Below, in pieces: positions 18,245 through 27,265 of a stretch of DNA of 64,000 nucleotides. The DNA is taken from the NCBI GenBank assembly GCA_947174785.1, contig CAMWKG010000006.1, positions 1-64,000 on the forward strand, read 5' to 3'. The position numbers and the translations under genes are program-made. The notes below the pieces were generated by a model that ran no database searches, was not told the origin of the DNA, and worked only from the letters and a program-made list of their open reading frames with translations. Each line of letters begins with the position of its first letter. Position 1 is the first letter of the stretch. The DNA comes from an uncultured Mollicutes bacterium. GTDB taxonomy: Bacteria; Bacillota_I; Bacilli_A; Acholeplasmatales; Anaeroplasmataceae.

Positions 18245-21200
18245 AGATAGCAAAGAAGATATTTAGTTTGTTTATTTTATTGGGGGCTCTCATTTTAGGC
18301 GTTTCAGTAAATGCGGCAGAAAAGAAACGCTTAGATGCAAAGGATTTTATTTCTGAAACTTCAGTAGATCAAACCAGTGAAATCAACGCGTTCTTGACTA
18401 CTTGTAAAAACAGAAAAATGGATGCCTTCTTTAGTAAAGGCGTATATAAATTTAATGGAACAATAGCTTTAGCAGAGGGAGTGTCCTTGTTCGGTGAAGA
18501 AGGAACTATCTTCAGGGGAACAGATACAACCTATCAAAGCTATATTAGAGATACAAAAGAAAAAGTAACGAATATAACGATTAATCATATTATATTTGAT
18601 AACGTTACAATGTATTATCAAAATAGTAACTCTACAAATATAACGATAGAGCATTGTATCTTTGCGAATGCGAAGAGAGTAGATTTGTCTATATCTACAG
18701 GTCTTCAACCAGTGAATAATCAAAATGGTGGAGAAGCTACAGGATTTTATGTAGCTAAGAATTATAAAAAAATTACAATAAAATCCAACTTGTTTTTTAG
18801 AGATGAAAACAGCTGTGGTAGAGGTATTTCTATATACAAGACAGAAAACGCATTGATTCAAGATAACTATTTTGGAATTCTGGAGGATATGGATAATAGT
18901 ATTGTCAGTCTAGAAACAAAAGCTTTAAAACAAGAGGTGATAGACTCAGGCATTCTATCTACAACATCCAATCAGGGATATTTCATGACTGCGATCAATG
19001 TAATTAATTCTGATGTGAATGCTAAGATTATTGGAAATCATTTCTCTCTCAACACAGATATTTTTGAACAGGGCTACGAGGATAGATCTCAATCTACAGA
19101 TGGATATAATAGAGATCATATTATCTATGCTAAAATGTTTAATGGATTAGAGGTTGTTGGGAACTACTTTAAAGGAATGAATAAGAATCAGGATGGTGGT
19201 ATTAAATTTAGAAACGGTGAAAATCTTTTAATTCATAAAAATGTATTAGAGGATACACTGATTCTACTTTATGTACAAGATGCACCCAATAATCTTTGGT
19301 TTAGAAACATCTATATTAAAGAGAATATATTTATTAATAAGTTTTACACTACAGATTCCTTTACCTCTAGTATTACAAATATAAAAAAGAGTTTTAGTAT
19401 TGATTATTTGATTCTTTTATTGAACTACAAGCAAGAGGCTGATGTAACGAATATTACTATAGAATCAAATAAAATGATATCACCAAAATTTGCAAACGAA
19501 GAAGTAAGGATAGATAATCGTAGCTTTGCAATGCCTACAAATGTTACTGTAAGAAACAATATCAACGGCATTTTAAATCAATCTATAAGAACACGTATTG
19601 TCAATACGGATGGTCTATCTAACTGGTATGATTCTAACACTGCAGAGCCGAATTTTAGTAATGTTGCGGCAGGAACAGAAGCATTCCGTATGGATACTTC
19701 TGCATACGATACTATTTCTGTAGATGCGTTAGGACAACTGAATGAAGTAGAATTTGAACTTCAGGAAAGGAAACTTATCACAGAAGCAGAGCGTGTTTTT
19801 GTTGATGGTGCTTTTTATACACAAGGAGAAGAACTAGAGTATGGAGAGCATTATATTTTCCTAACTGCCCCTACTACAGTTCCATTAGTGGTGGAAGGAA
19901 CCAAGCGTATGCTTCAAACCAATTTGATAACTGTTTGTAAAATCAGTGTTGAGAGGCTTTATAAAATAACCTTTGAAAACAATCAGCATGGCGCTGTGAT
20001 TGAAGAAATTCATTCTTCTAGATTACCTGACGAATTACCGCTATTAAGCGAAGAAGGATATATTTTTGAAGGCTGGTTCTTAGATGAAAGCTTAACTCAA
20101 AAGGCAATTGCTGGAGAAGAAATACAAGAAAACACAATTTTATATGCAAAGTGGACCCAACTCCATAATGTAACCTATAACACATTAGATCATGGAAAAA
20201 AACCAGAAAACCTTTTAAATGTATTAGCATTACCTGAAAGTTTTCCTATATTAAGTGAGAATGGATATATCTTTGAAGGCTGGTATTTAGATGCCGAGTT
20301 TACTACAAGAGCTATAGAAAATACGATAATTACTGAAGATACAACACTATATGCAAAGTGGACTAAAATACCTGTATATACTGTAAGCTTTGATAGTCAA
20401 GGAGGAACCTTAGTAGATTCCATATCCCTATTAAAAGGAAGTAAGCTAAGTGAATTAAAGGAACCGACAAAGGCTGGATATATATTTAAGGGTTGGTATG
20501 TTGATGAGGCTTATACGGTCTTGTGGAATATAGTGGATGTCATTGAAAAGGATATTACTCTATATGCGAAATGGGATGCCCTTCCTCGCCAATTTAAAGT
20601 AACGTTTTGGTATGTTGGCGGAGGAGTATTTACTGAGATTGTAGCGATAGAAAAAGAACTCATTACAAGACCAGAAGATCCAACAATTTCTGGTTATCGC
20701 ATAGATGGTTGGTATATCGATGAACAGTGTAAAACTCTATTTGATTTTGAAAAAGATTATATAGAAGAGGATACCATTTTATACGGTAAATGGATATCTG
20801 CAGAGGAATGGTACACCATTACTTATGATGTACAAGGACATGGTGGCACACTCGCAATGGTAAATGAGGCGAAAAAACTTCCTAATCCTTTGCCTGTGTT
20901 GACAGCAGATGGATATACCTTTGAAGGCTGGTATTTAGATCAAGAGTTTAAAATAGAAGCTATAGCTGGGACTGAAATTAAAGCTAACACAACGCTATAT
21001 GCAAAATGGACTAAAAATATCATCTATTATACGGTCACTTATTATGTAGATGATATAGAATATGATACAGTTTCTGTTTTAAAAAACGGAAAACTAACGA
21101 GACCTGAAAATCCCCAAAAGGAAGGATTCACATTCTATGGTTGGTATGAGGATGAGTCTTATACTACACAATGGGACTTTGATCAAGATGCAGTAACGAA

Positions 21201-21363
21201 GCATATATCTTTATATGGAATGTTTGTAAAAAACGAACCAGTTACTACTGAAAATGATTTTAGTATCTTACTATATATTCTCATTCCAACGCTTTGTGTT
21301 TTAGTATTTGGCGGAGCTATGGGAATAGCAATTTATAAAAAAAGAAAAAATAAGAGTTTGTAA
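18241..21363 (+). CDS. surface beta-helix protein with six InlB repeats and a membrane anchor
   Basis: 1040 residues: a signal peptide ending near VNAAEKK; a right-handed parallel beta-helix (about 30-460) with many N-x-T/I-x-I rungs and an opening GVYKFNGTIALAEGVSLFGE typical of pectate-lyase-like folds; a linker; six InlB B-repeats (about 573-996); a transmembrane helix (about 1008-1030); a Lys/Arg tail. The helix could be a lyase or hydrolase (PL6 chondroitinase B and GH28 share this fold) or only a binding module; I see no motif that decides. It closes the extracellular part of the locus. A GGGGG run lies in its signal-peptide codons. Confidence 0.7.
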   Translation: MKIAKKIFSLFILLGALILGVSVNAAEKKRLDAKDFISETSVDQTSEINAFLTTCKNRKMDAFFSKGVYKFNGTIALAEGVSLFGEEGTIFRGTDTTYQSYIRDTKEKVTNITINHIIFDNVTMYYQNSNSTNITIEHCIFANAKRVDLSISTGLQPVNNQNGGEATGFYVAKNYKKITIKSNLFFRDENSCGRGISIYKTENALIQDNYFGILEDMDNSIVSLETKALKQEVIDSGILSTTSNQGYFMTAINVINSDVNAKIIGNHFSLNTDIFEQGYEDRSQSTDGYNRDHIIYAKMFNGLEVVGNYFKGMNKNQDGGIKFRNGENLLIHKNVLEDTLILLYVQDAPNNLWFRNIYIKENIFINKFYTTDSFTSSITNIKKSFSIDYLILLLNYKQEADVTNITIESNKMISPKFANEEVRIDNRSFAMPTNVTVRNNINGILNQSIRTRIVNTDGLSNWYDSNTAEPNFSNVAAGTEAFRMDTSAYDTISVDALGQLNEVEFELQERKLITEAERVFVDGAFYTQGEELEYGEHYIFLTAPTTVPLVVEGTKRMLQTNLITVCKISVERLYKITFENNQHGAVIEEIHSSRLPDELPLLSEEGYIFEGWFLDESLTQKAIAGEEIQENTILYAKWTQLHNVTYNTLDHGKKPENLLNVLALPESFPILSENGYIFEGWYLDAEFTTRAIENTIITEDTTLYAKWTKIPVYTVSFDSQGGTLVDSISLLKGSKLSELKEPTKAGYIFKGWYVDEAYTVLWNIVDVIEKDITLYAKWDALPRQFKVTFWYVGGGVFTEIVAIEKELITRPEDPTISGYRIDGWYIDEQCKTLFDFEKDYIEEDTILYGKWISAEEWYTITYDVQGHGGTLAMVNEAKKLPNPLPVLTADGYTFEGWYLDQEFKIEAIAGTEIKANTTLYAKWTKNIIYYTVTYYVDDIEYDTVSVLKNGKLTRPENPQKEGFTFYGWYEDESYTTQWDFDQDAVTKHISLYGMFVKNEPVTTENDFSILLYILIPTLCVLVFGGAMGIAIYKKRKNKSL
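19957..21230 (+). repeat. six InlB B-repeat (Listeria-Bacteroides) units
   Basis: Six units of about 70 residues with GW(Y/F)(L/V/I/E)D and LYAKW-type ends. The fifth unit shares 29 identical bases (20815-20843) with two repeats of the surface gene 11 kb upstream. Confidence 0.8.
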
Positions 21364-21444
21364 TGCTTTAAAAAAACGACATATTTTGATATAATAGGTA
21401 TAAATTTAGAAGTTAAAAATATATCGTAAAGGCTGTGGTTATAA

Positions 21445-22263
21445 ATGATAATTGATAAGATTAAATTTGAAAGCATACTTGTAAAGGAGCACATTTCTTT
21501 TTCAAAAACAGAAAAAAGGATACATGATTATATAGTAAATAATCCAGAACAAGTGATTTATGATACATTAAATAGTATCACTAATAAGCTTCATGTAGGA
21601 GAAGCATCTATCGTTCGTTATTTTAAAAAACTGGGATATTCTAATTTCATTACCTTTAAAATGAATATATATAAGGCTTTACAGGAATTAAGTATTAAAA
21701 ACGGATTGCCTTATATTGATAATATAACAGATAATATGATAGATGTAATACAAAAAACAAAAGCTTCTATTGATATGAAAGCAGTAGAGAAGGCTACAGA
21801 TTTAATTTTATCATCCAAACAAGTAATTATAGCTGGTATGGGAACCAGTCACACCACTGCTTTAGATATGTTTAGTAAAATTATACGTACTGGTGTGAAT
21901 GCGATAGTTGTAAATGATTCTCACTTTAGTTATATGTATACAGCAATTCTAAATGAAGAATCATGTGCAATCATTTATTCCTTCAGTGGTGAAACTGAAG
22001 AAATGATTAAGTTTGCTGTAAACTGTAAGGAAAAAAATGTAAAAATCATTGTAATTTCAAACTATACCAATTCAACATTATATCAGCTTGCAGATGTATT
22101 TTTAAAAACAAACGGATTTGAAAATGAAATTAGTGGTGGCTTCTTTTGTTCTAAAATATCTCAAGTTTATGTGTGTGATATTTTAGTAACAAATTGTGCA
22201 TTACGTGACATTGAAAAGACAAAAAAATATGTTCAAGAGGTTACAAACACGGTATTAAAATAA
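21445..22263 (+). CDS. RpiR/MurR-family transcriptional regulator
   Basis: A 272-residue regulator: an N-terminal HTH_6 domain (about 1-75, with SIVRYFKKLGYSNFITFK as the recognition region) and a C-terminal SIS sugar-phosphate-binding domain (from about 110, IIAGMGTSHTTALD and IIYSFSGETEEMIK). It should sense a phosphorylated sugar, plausibly GlcNAc-6-P or GlcN-6-P made by the enzymes that follow, and control the locus. A TATAAT-like box lies in the 81-base gap before it, so it may have a weak promoter of its own. SD AAAGG is about 13 bases from the ATG. Confidence 0.88.
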   Translation: MIIDKIKFESILVKEHISFSKTEKRIHDYIVNNPEQVIYDTLNSITNKLHVGEASIVRYFKKLGYSNFITFKMNIYKALQELSIKNGLPYIDNITDNMIDVIQKTKASIDMKAVEKATDLILSSKQVIIAGMGTSHTTALDMFSKIIRTGVNAIVVNDSHFSYMYTAILNEESCAIIYSFSGETEEMIKFAVNCKEKNVKIIVISNYTNSTLYQLADVFLKTNGFENEISGGFFCSKISQVYVCDILVTNCALRDIEKTKKYVQEVTNTVLK

Positions 22264-22273
22264 AGGAGATTGT

Positions 22274-23131
22274 ATGTATAAAATACAAAACGAAATCTTT
22301 TGTTTGAGTGTTTCAGAATTTGGAGCTGAACCAGAAAAAATAATAATTAAAGATGTCAATGTTCTTTGGAACGGAAATGAACCTTGGCAAGAAAAAAGCC
22401 CATTATTATTTCCTATTATAGGGAATTTAAAGGATGGCTATTTTAAGTACGGAAAACAAAATTATTTTATGAAAACTCATGGTTTTCTAAAGGACCAACA
22501 GTTTCAAGTGGTTAACCATAAAGATAATAGTATAACATTGAAGTCTACGTATACAGAACAGACTTTGGCACAGTATCCATTTCTTTATGAATTTTATATA
22601 ACCTATTCGCTTATAGATCACCAAATTAAGATTTCTATTGAGGTTTGTAATTTAGGTGAAAAGGAAATGTTATTCTCTGTAGGTTTGCATCCAGGCTTTG
22701 ATTATAATGGATTAAGAACGCTTTTAGGGGATAACATCGAGATTTTATTTTCTCCCACTCAAGTAAACTCTATTTTATTTAATCCTAATTTTGTAAAGAA
22801 GATAGAAAACATTACATTGCCTAATTCTTTAAATCTGGCCAGTCTATCTTTAGAGTTGCTTAGCAAAAAGACAATTTGCTATCAAGGAGTAAATCAAATC
22901 GATTTGAAATCTCAAACAAACAGTTTAAGAATTAAGCATTCGATGCCTTTTATATCATTATGGCAAAGCACTCCAGAGAATCCTCAATTTCTTTGTATAG
23001 AACCTTGGTATGGTTTGCCAGACAAATGTAGAACAAATCATAGATTAGAAGATAAATTACATATTCAAAAACTAAAAAGTAATGAATCTTTTAAAACAGA
23101 AATTATAATTGAATATATTGAAGGAGTTTAA
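22274..23131 (+). CDS. aldose 1-epimerase family protein
   Basis: A 285-residue galactose-mutarotase-fold protein. The family core is visible: LLFPIIGNLKDGYF near the N-terminus, KTHGFLKDQQFQVV, the GLHPGFDYN loop containing a conserved His, and CIEPWYGLPD near the C-terminus. It would interconvert anomers of a sugar or sugar phosphate so that the lyase/hydrolase products can be phosphorylated. It sits between the RpiR regulator and nagB with gaps of 10 and 2 bases, clearly in the same operon; the SD is AAAGGAG. LacX/YphB-type members share this length. Substrate unknown. Confidence 0.85.
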   Translation: MYKIQNEIFCLSVSEFGAEPEKIIIKDVNVLWNGNEPWQEKSPLLFPIIGNLKDGYFKYGKQNYFMKTHGFLKDQQFQVVNHKDNSITLKSTYTEQTLAQYPFLYEFYITYSLIDHQIKISIEVCNLGEKEMLFSVGLHPGFDYNGLRTLLGDNIEILFSPTQVNSILFNPNFVKKIENITLPNSLNLASLSLELLSKKTICYQGVNQIDLKSQTNSLRIKHSMPFISLWQSTPENPQFLCIEPWYGLPDKCRTNHRLEDKLHIQKLKSNESFKTEIIIEYIEGV

Positions 23132-23133
23132 GA

Positions 23134-23862
23134 ATGAAAATCATTCGTTGTAAGAATTATGAAGAGGCCAGCAAGGTTGCGGGCGAAATTATTTCAGCTT
23201 CTATTAAAACCAAACCTGATATTGTTTTGGGATTGGCTACTGGCTCTTCTCCAATTGGCACATATAAAAATTTAATAAAAGATTATGAAAATAATAATAT
23301 TTCTTTTAAAGATGTTAAAACCTATAACTTGGATGAATACGTTGGTTTAGATAGAAGCAATCCTCAAAGCTATTATTATTTTATGAATGAAAATCTTTTT
23401 GATCATATTGATATCAATAAGGAAAACGTGCATATTCCTTATGCACTTCCGAGCGCTTTAGAGGAATCCTGTGAGAAGTATTCAGAAGCTCTAGAGAAGG
23501 TTGTAGTAGATATTCAATTGCTTGGTATAGGAGCAAATGGACATATCGGCTTTAATGAGCCAAAAACACCATTTGAACAAAAAACATTTATTGTAAATCT
23601 TACCGAGAAGACTAGAGAAGACAATAAGAGATTTTTTAAATCTATTGATGAGGTTCCTACAAAGGCAATCACGATGGGAATTGCAGAAATTATGAAAGCT
23701 AAAAAGATTATTTTGATTGCTACAGGAAAAGGCAAGGCAGAAGCAGTAAAGCGCCTCTTATCTAAAGAGGTTACCACAGATTTCCCTGCAAGTGCTTTAC
23801 ATCTTCATCAGGATGTGGTTGTCATTACAGATGAAGAAGCAATGAGTTTGGTGAATTGCTAA
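23134..23862 (+). CDS. nagB: glucosamine-6-phosphate deaminase
   Basis: 242 residues, normal length for the short bacterial NagB. It converts glucosamine-6-phosphate to fructose-6-phosphate and ammonia. LGLATGSSPIGTYKNL (about 32-47) is the phosphate-binding loop, TYNLDEYVGL carries the catalytic Asp, and LGIGANGHIGFNEP is the family signature containing the active-site His. It is directly followed by nagA one base after its stop. This enzyme ends the amino-sugar branch of the locus and feeds glycolysis. Confidence 0.96.
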   Translation: MKIIRCKNYEEASKVAGEIISASIKTKPDIVLGLATGSSPIGTYKNLIKDYENNNISFKDVKTYNLDEYVGLDRSNPQSYYYFMNENLFDHIDINKENVHIPYALPSALEESCEKYSEALEKVVVDIQLLGIGANGHIGFNEPKTPFEQKTFIVNLTEKTREDNKRFFKSIDEVPTKAITMGIAEIMKAKKIILIATGKGKAEAVKRLLSKEVTTDFPASALHLHQDVVVITDEEAMSLVNC

Positions 23863-23863
23863 A

Positions 23864-25015
23864 ATGAAATGTTTTGGTTTTAAGCATTCAAACATCTACG
23901 TTTTCGGAAAAGGTATAGAAAAAACATCTTTGTGTATTGATAATGGAAAAATAAAAGAAATTGGCAATGATTTGAAAAATAAAGAGTTCATAGAACTTGA
24001 TGATAAATACATTGTTCTTCCCGGATTCATTGACAAGCATACACATGGTGCTAATTCTGCAGATTTTATGAACCCTTCTAAAGAAAAGATAAAACTTATT
24101 TTATCTGCAATTGCCAAGGAGGGAACGACAAGCTGCCTGGCAACCACTATGACTCAAAGCAAAGAAAACATAATTCTAAGCTTACAAACGATAGCAAGCT
24201 ATATTGAAGAAAAGCCTGCAGGAGTAGAGATACTAGGAGTGCATTTAGAAGGGCCATTTATAAGTCCTAAGCATGCAGGAGCACAGCCTTTAAAATATAT
24301 TATACCTTGTGATATCAGAACCTTTGATGAATTGAATAAAAAAGCTATGAATCACATTAAACAAGTCACTTTGGCTGTGGAAGAGAACGGATTAGATTTA
24401 GTAAAGCATTTAAAATCAAAAGGCATTGTTGCTTCCTTAGGCCACACAGATTGTTCCTATGAAGAAGCAATAGAAGCTGTAAATCAAGGAGCAACCTCCA
24501 CATCTCATATGTTCAATGCAATGCATGGTTTACATCATAGAAATGCAGGGACTGTTGGAGCTGGGCTTTTGAGTGATGAACTAAATTGTGAATTGATTTG
24601 CGACATGATACACGTTTCAAAGCCTGTTGTTCAATTGTTGTATAAGAATAAAGGAAAAGATGGAATCTGTTTAATTACAGATGCCATGGAGGCAAAGTGG
24701 ATGCCTGATGGAGATTATCAGCTAGGTGGTCAAAAGGTCATTGTGAAAAATGGTGAGGCAAGACTTGAGGATGGTACACTTGCAGGTTCTACGTTGAAGA
24801 TGAATGAAGCAATTCATAATTTTATAAAAGCTACAGGAGTAACTTTAATAGATGCTGTGGATCTTGCAACCATTAATCCTGCTAGGTGCTTACATGTAGA
24901 GGATAAAAAGGGAAGTATTGAGGTTGGCAAGGATGCTGATTTTGTAGTTGTAGATAAGGATTTAAATGTCTATATGACAATATGCCGAGGAGAAATTGTG
25001 TATTCAAAATTCTAG
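23864..25015 (+). CDS. nagA: N-acetylglucosamine-6-phosphate deacetylase
   Basis: A 383-residue amidohydrolase that removes acetate from GlcNAc-6-P. GFIDKHTHGAN carries the metal-binding H-x-H; HLEGPFIS, SLGHTDCSYEEA and TSHMFNAMHGLHHRN give the remaining metal and substrate residues; LITDAMEA holds the catalytic Asp. It begins one base after nagB and depends on coupled translation, since no clear SD precedes it. It supplies the substrate of NagB. A GalNAc-type (Aga) set is absent, which favours a GlcNAc-containing polymer. Confidence 0.95.
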   Translation: MKCFGFKHSNIYVFGKGIEKTSLCIDNGKIKEIGNDLKNKEFIELDDKYIVLPGFIDKHTHGANSADFMNPSKEKIKLILSAIAKEGTTSCLATTMTQSKENIILSLQTIASYIEEKPAGVEILGVHLEGPFISPKHAGAQPLKYIIPCDIRTFDELNKKAMNHIKQVTLAVEENGLDLVKHLKSKGIVASLGHTDCSYEEAIEAVNQGATSTSHMFNAMHGLHHRNAGTVGAGLLSDELNCELICDMIHVSKPVVQLLYKNKGKDGICLITDAMEAKWMPDGDYQLGGQKVIVKNGEARLEDGTLAGSTLKMNEAIHNFIKATGVTLIDAVDLATINPARCLHVEDKKGSIEVGKDADFVVVDKDLNVYMTICRGEIVYSKF

Positions 25016-25026
25016 GAGTGTGAGAT

Positions 25027-25974
25027 ATGTATATATTTGGAATCGATATAGGTGGAACTTCTGTAAAGATAGGATTGTTCAAGGATACTTTTGAACTTTT
25101 AGAACAATGGGAAATATCCACACATCCAGAAAGCTTGTTTGAAGAGGTTTCAGAAAGTATAAAAAAATTTTTGAAGAAGCAAGAAATTTCTTTTGCACAA
25201 ATATTCGGATATGGAGTAGGAGTTCCTGGCATGGTTAAGAATGGAATTGCATTAAGCTGTGTAAATCTTGGATGGCAGAATGTGGATGTAAAAGAAGAAT
25301 TTTCTAAAGCTTTGGGGTATGATGCAAGAGTATATGTCTTTAATGATGCAAATATTGCTGCCTTCGGTGAAGCGGCCTATTTGAATTCAAAATGGGATTC
25401 AGTTATTTTTATAACATTGGGAACTGGCGTTGGCGGAGGAATTATATTTCATCATGAAATCATTGAAGGTGCAGATGGCCTTGGTGGAGAAATTGGACAT
25501 ATTTGCATAGATGATAAATATCATTTAACCTGTGGATGTGGAAAGATAGGATGCTTAGAAACAATTGCATCCGCCACAGGAATGCTTAGATTAGCACAGT
25601 ATTATAGGGACAAGCTACCTACTAAACTTGATCTTAATGGCAAGCTAGCAGCGAAAGATATTATTGATGCAGCAAAGGAGGAAGATCCTCTTGCTTCTTG
25701 TGTGTTTGATGAAGCCTGTCAAGCACTTGCAAAGGCAATGGCAAATCTTTCAGTTATAATCAATCCAGATGCCTTTATTATTGGCGGAGGAGTAAGTAAT
25801 GCGGGAGCATTTTTGTTAGAAAGAATAAAAAAGCATTATGCGAATGTTTGTATAAAACAAGCAGCACATACGAATATTAATTTAGCAGTATTAAAAAATA
25901 ATGCAGGCATATATGGTGCTTGTGCTTATTTAATAAATAAAAAACACGAGGTGGAAAAAAATGGCAAATGTTAG
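25027..25974 (+). CDS. ROK-family sugar kinase, probable N-acetylglucosamine or glucose kinase
   Basis: A 315-residue cytoplasmic kinase. DIGGTSVKIGLF (residues 6-17) is the ATP-binding phosphate-1 loop, GTGVGGGII the sugar-domain loop, and GEIGHICID followed by CGCGKIGCLE is the ROK zinc motif. Because NagA and NagB lie immediately upstream, it most likely phosphorylates GlcNAc released by the GH88 enzyme; ROK glucokinases look the same, so specificity is an inference. It overlaps the ABC ATPase gene by 14 bases. Confidence 0.88.
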   Translation: MYIFGIDIGGTSVKIGLFKDTFELLEQWEISTHPESLFEEVSESIKKFLKKQEISFAQIFGYGVGVPGMVKNGIALSCVNLGWQNVDVKEEFSKALGYDARVYVFNDANIAAFGEAAYLNSKWDSVIFITLGTGVGGGIIFHHEIIEGADGLGGEIGHICIDDKYHLTCGCGKIGCLETIASATGMLRLAQYYRDKLPTKLDLNGKLAAKDIIDAAKEEDPLASCVFDEACQALAKAMANLSVIINPDAFIIGGGVSNAGAFLLERIKKHYANVCIKQAAHTNINLAVLKNNAGIYGACAYLINKKHEVEKNGKC

Positions 25975-27058
25975 TTTAAAGAATATTAATAAAATATATC
26001 CTAATGGAGTTCAGGCGGTATTTGATTTTAACTTAGAAATTGAGGATAAGGATTTCATTGTTTTAGTAGGTCCTTCAGGCTGTGGAAAATCTACAACCTT
26101 ACGTATGGTTGCAGGACTAGAAGAAATAACAAGCGGGGAATTACTCATTGATGGCGAATTAATGAATGATGTTCCAGCAAAAAATCGTAGTATTGCGATG
26201 GTATTCCAATCTTATGCATTATATCCTCATATGACTGTATTTGATAATATGGCCTTCGGATTAAAGCTTAGAAAAATCCCTAAGAATGAAATTAAAAGAA
26301 GAATTGAAGAGGTTGCAACCACATTAGGTTTGACAGCATTTTTAGATAGAAAACCAAAGGCTTTATCTGGTGGACAAAGACAAAGAGTTGCTTTAGGTAG
26401 AGCAATTGTACGAGATGCTAAGGTGTTCTTGTTTGATGAGCCGCTTTCTAACTTGGATGCAAAGCTGAGAGTTCAAATGCGTACAGAAATTGCAAGAATT
26501 CATAAAAATATAGGCGCCACTTCACTATATGTAACACATGACCAAATAGAAGCGATGACTATGGCATCAAGAATTGTTGTAATGAAGGATGGGTATATTC
26601 AACAAATTGGCACACCAAAAGAAATTTATAATTTTCCTGCCAATGTATTTGTGGGAAGCTTTATCGGCACGCCATCTATGAACTTTTTACCAGGTTCTAT
26701 CAATGAAGAAGGAAATTTTGTTTCTAGTGAAAAGACAGTAACACTTCCTTTAAATAAAAATCATAAAAAGTCCATTAAAGAACAGAATTTATATGGAAAA
26801 GAAGTTCTATTAGGTATCCGACCAGAGGACGTAGTTTATGAAAGCGGAAAAGAAAAAGCAACAACAATTGAAGTGAATGTTGACCTTTTAGAAATGCTTG
26901 GACATGAAGCTAACCTTCATTTTAAAATTGATGAAACTTCTTTGATTTCAATTGTGAATTCAAGAACCCCTATTGATGAGGGAACTAAGGTTAAGCTTAC
27001 ATTTGATATGGAGCATTGCCATTTATTTGATGCTGAAACACAATTAAGATTATGCTGA
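25961..27058 (+). CDS. ugpC: ABC sugar transporter ATPase, UgpC/MsmX type
   Basis: A 365-residue ATPase: Walker A GPSGCGKST (near residue 37), Q-loop VFQSYALYPHMT, signature LSGGQRQRVALGRA, Walker B VFLFDEPLSNLD, H-loop VTHD, then a C-terminal TOBE/OB domain (from about 240), the mark of the carbohydrate-uptake-1 group. It should energise the two permeases at 4361-6280; MsmX-type ATPases often serve several sugar transporters. It is the last gene of the locus, followed by two hairpins. The SD GAGGTGG lies within the end of the kinase gene. Confidence 0.93.
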   Translation: MANVSLKNINKIYPNGVQAVFDFNLEIEDKDFIVLVGPSGCGKSTTLRMVAGLEEITSGELLIDGELMNDVPAKNRSIAMVFQSYALYPHMTVFDNMAFGLKLRKIPKNEIKRRIEEVATTLGLTAFLDRKPKALSGGQRQRVALGRAIVRDAKVFLFDEPLSNLDAKLRVQMRTEIARIHKNIGATSLYVTHDQIEAMTMASRIVVMKDGYIQQIGTPKEIYNFPANVFVGSFIGTPSMNFLPGSINEEGNFVSSEKTVTLPLNKNHKKSIKEQNLYGKEVLLGIRPEDVVYESGKEKATTIEVNVDLLEMLGHEANLHFKIDETSLISIVNSRTPIDEGTKVKLTFDMEHCHLFDAETQLRLC

Positions 27059-27062
27059 TTTT

Positions 27063-27139
27063 AAGTCTTTCGACTTTTTATATGTAGGTATTAACAAAAA
27101 TATACTATTTAAATAGGGATAGAAGTCTATCCCTTTTTT
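27063..27139 (+). terminator. tandem Rho-independent terminators closing the locus
   Basis: A small hairpin AAGTC-TTTC-GACTT with a short T-run (about 27063-27080) is followed by a stronger one, GGGATAG (27116-27122), loop AAGT, CTATCCC (27127-27133), then six T. The second is a classical terminator. Confidence 0.85.
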
Positions 27140-27230
27140 AATTTTAAAGTATATTGATGTATGTAGGGTTTTATATGACTTGCTGTAACGTTATATAAAA
27201 TTATAAAACAGGCTATTGCTAAAAAGCGTA

Positions 27231-27259
27231 TTGACAATAAACAATTTATGTAATAAAGT
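27231..27259 (+). promoter_or_regulatory. promoter of a stand-alone RNA
   Basis: A consensus TTGACA (27231-27236) and TAAAGT (27254-27259) are spaced by 17 bases. No open reading frame follows before the terminator at 27357-27413. Confidence 0.6.
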
Positions 27260-27265
27260 AAAGCT

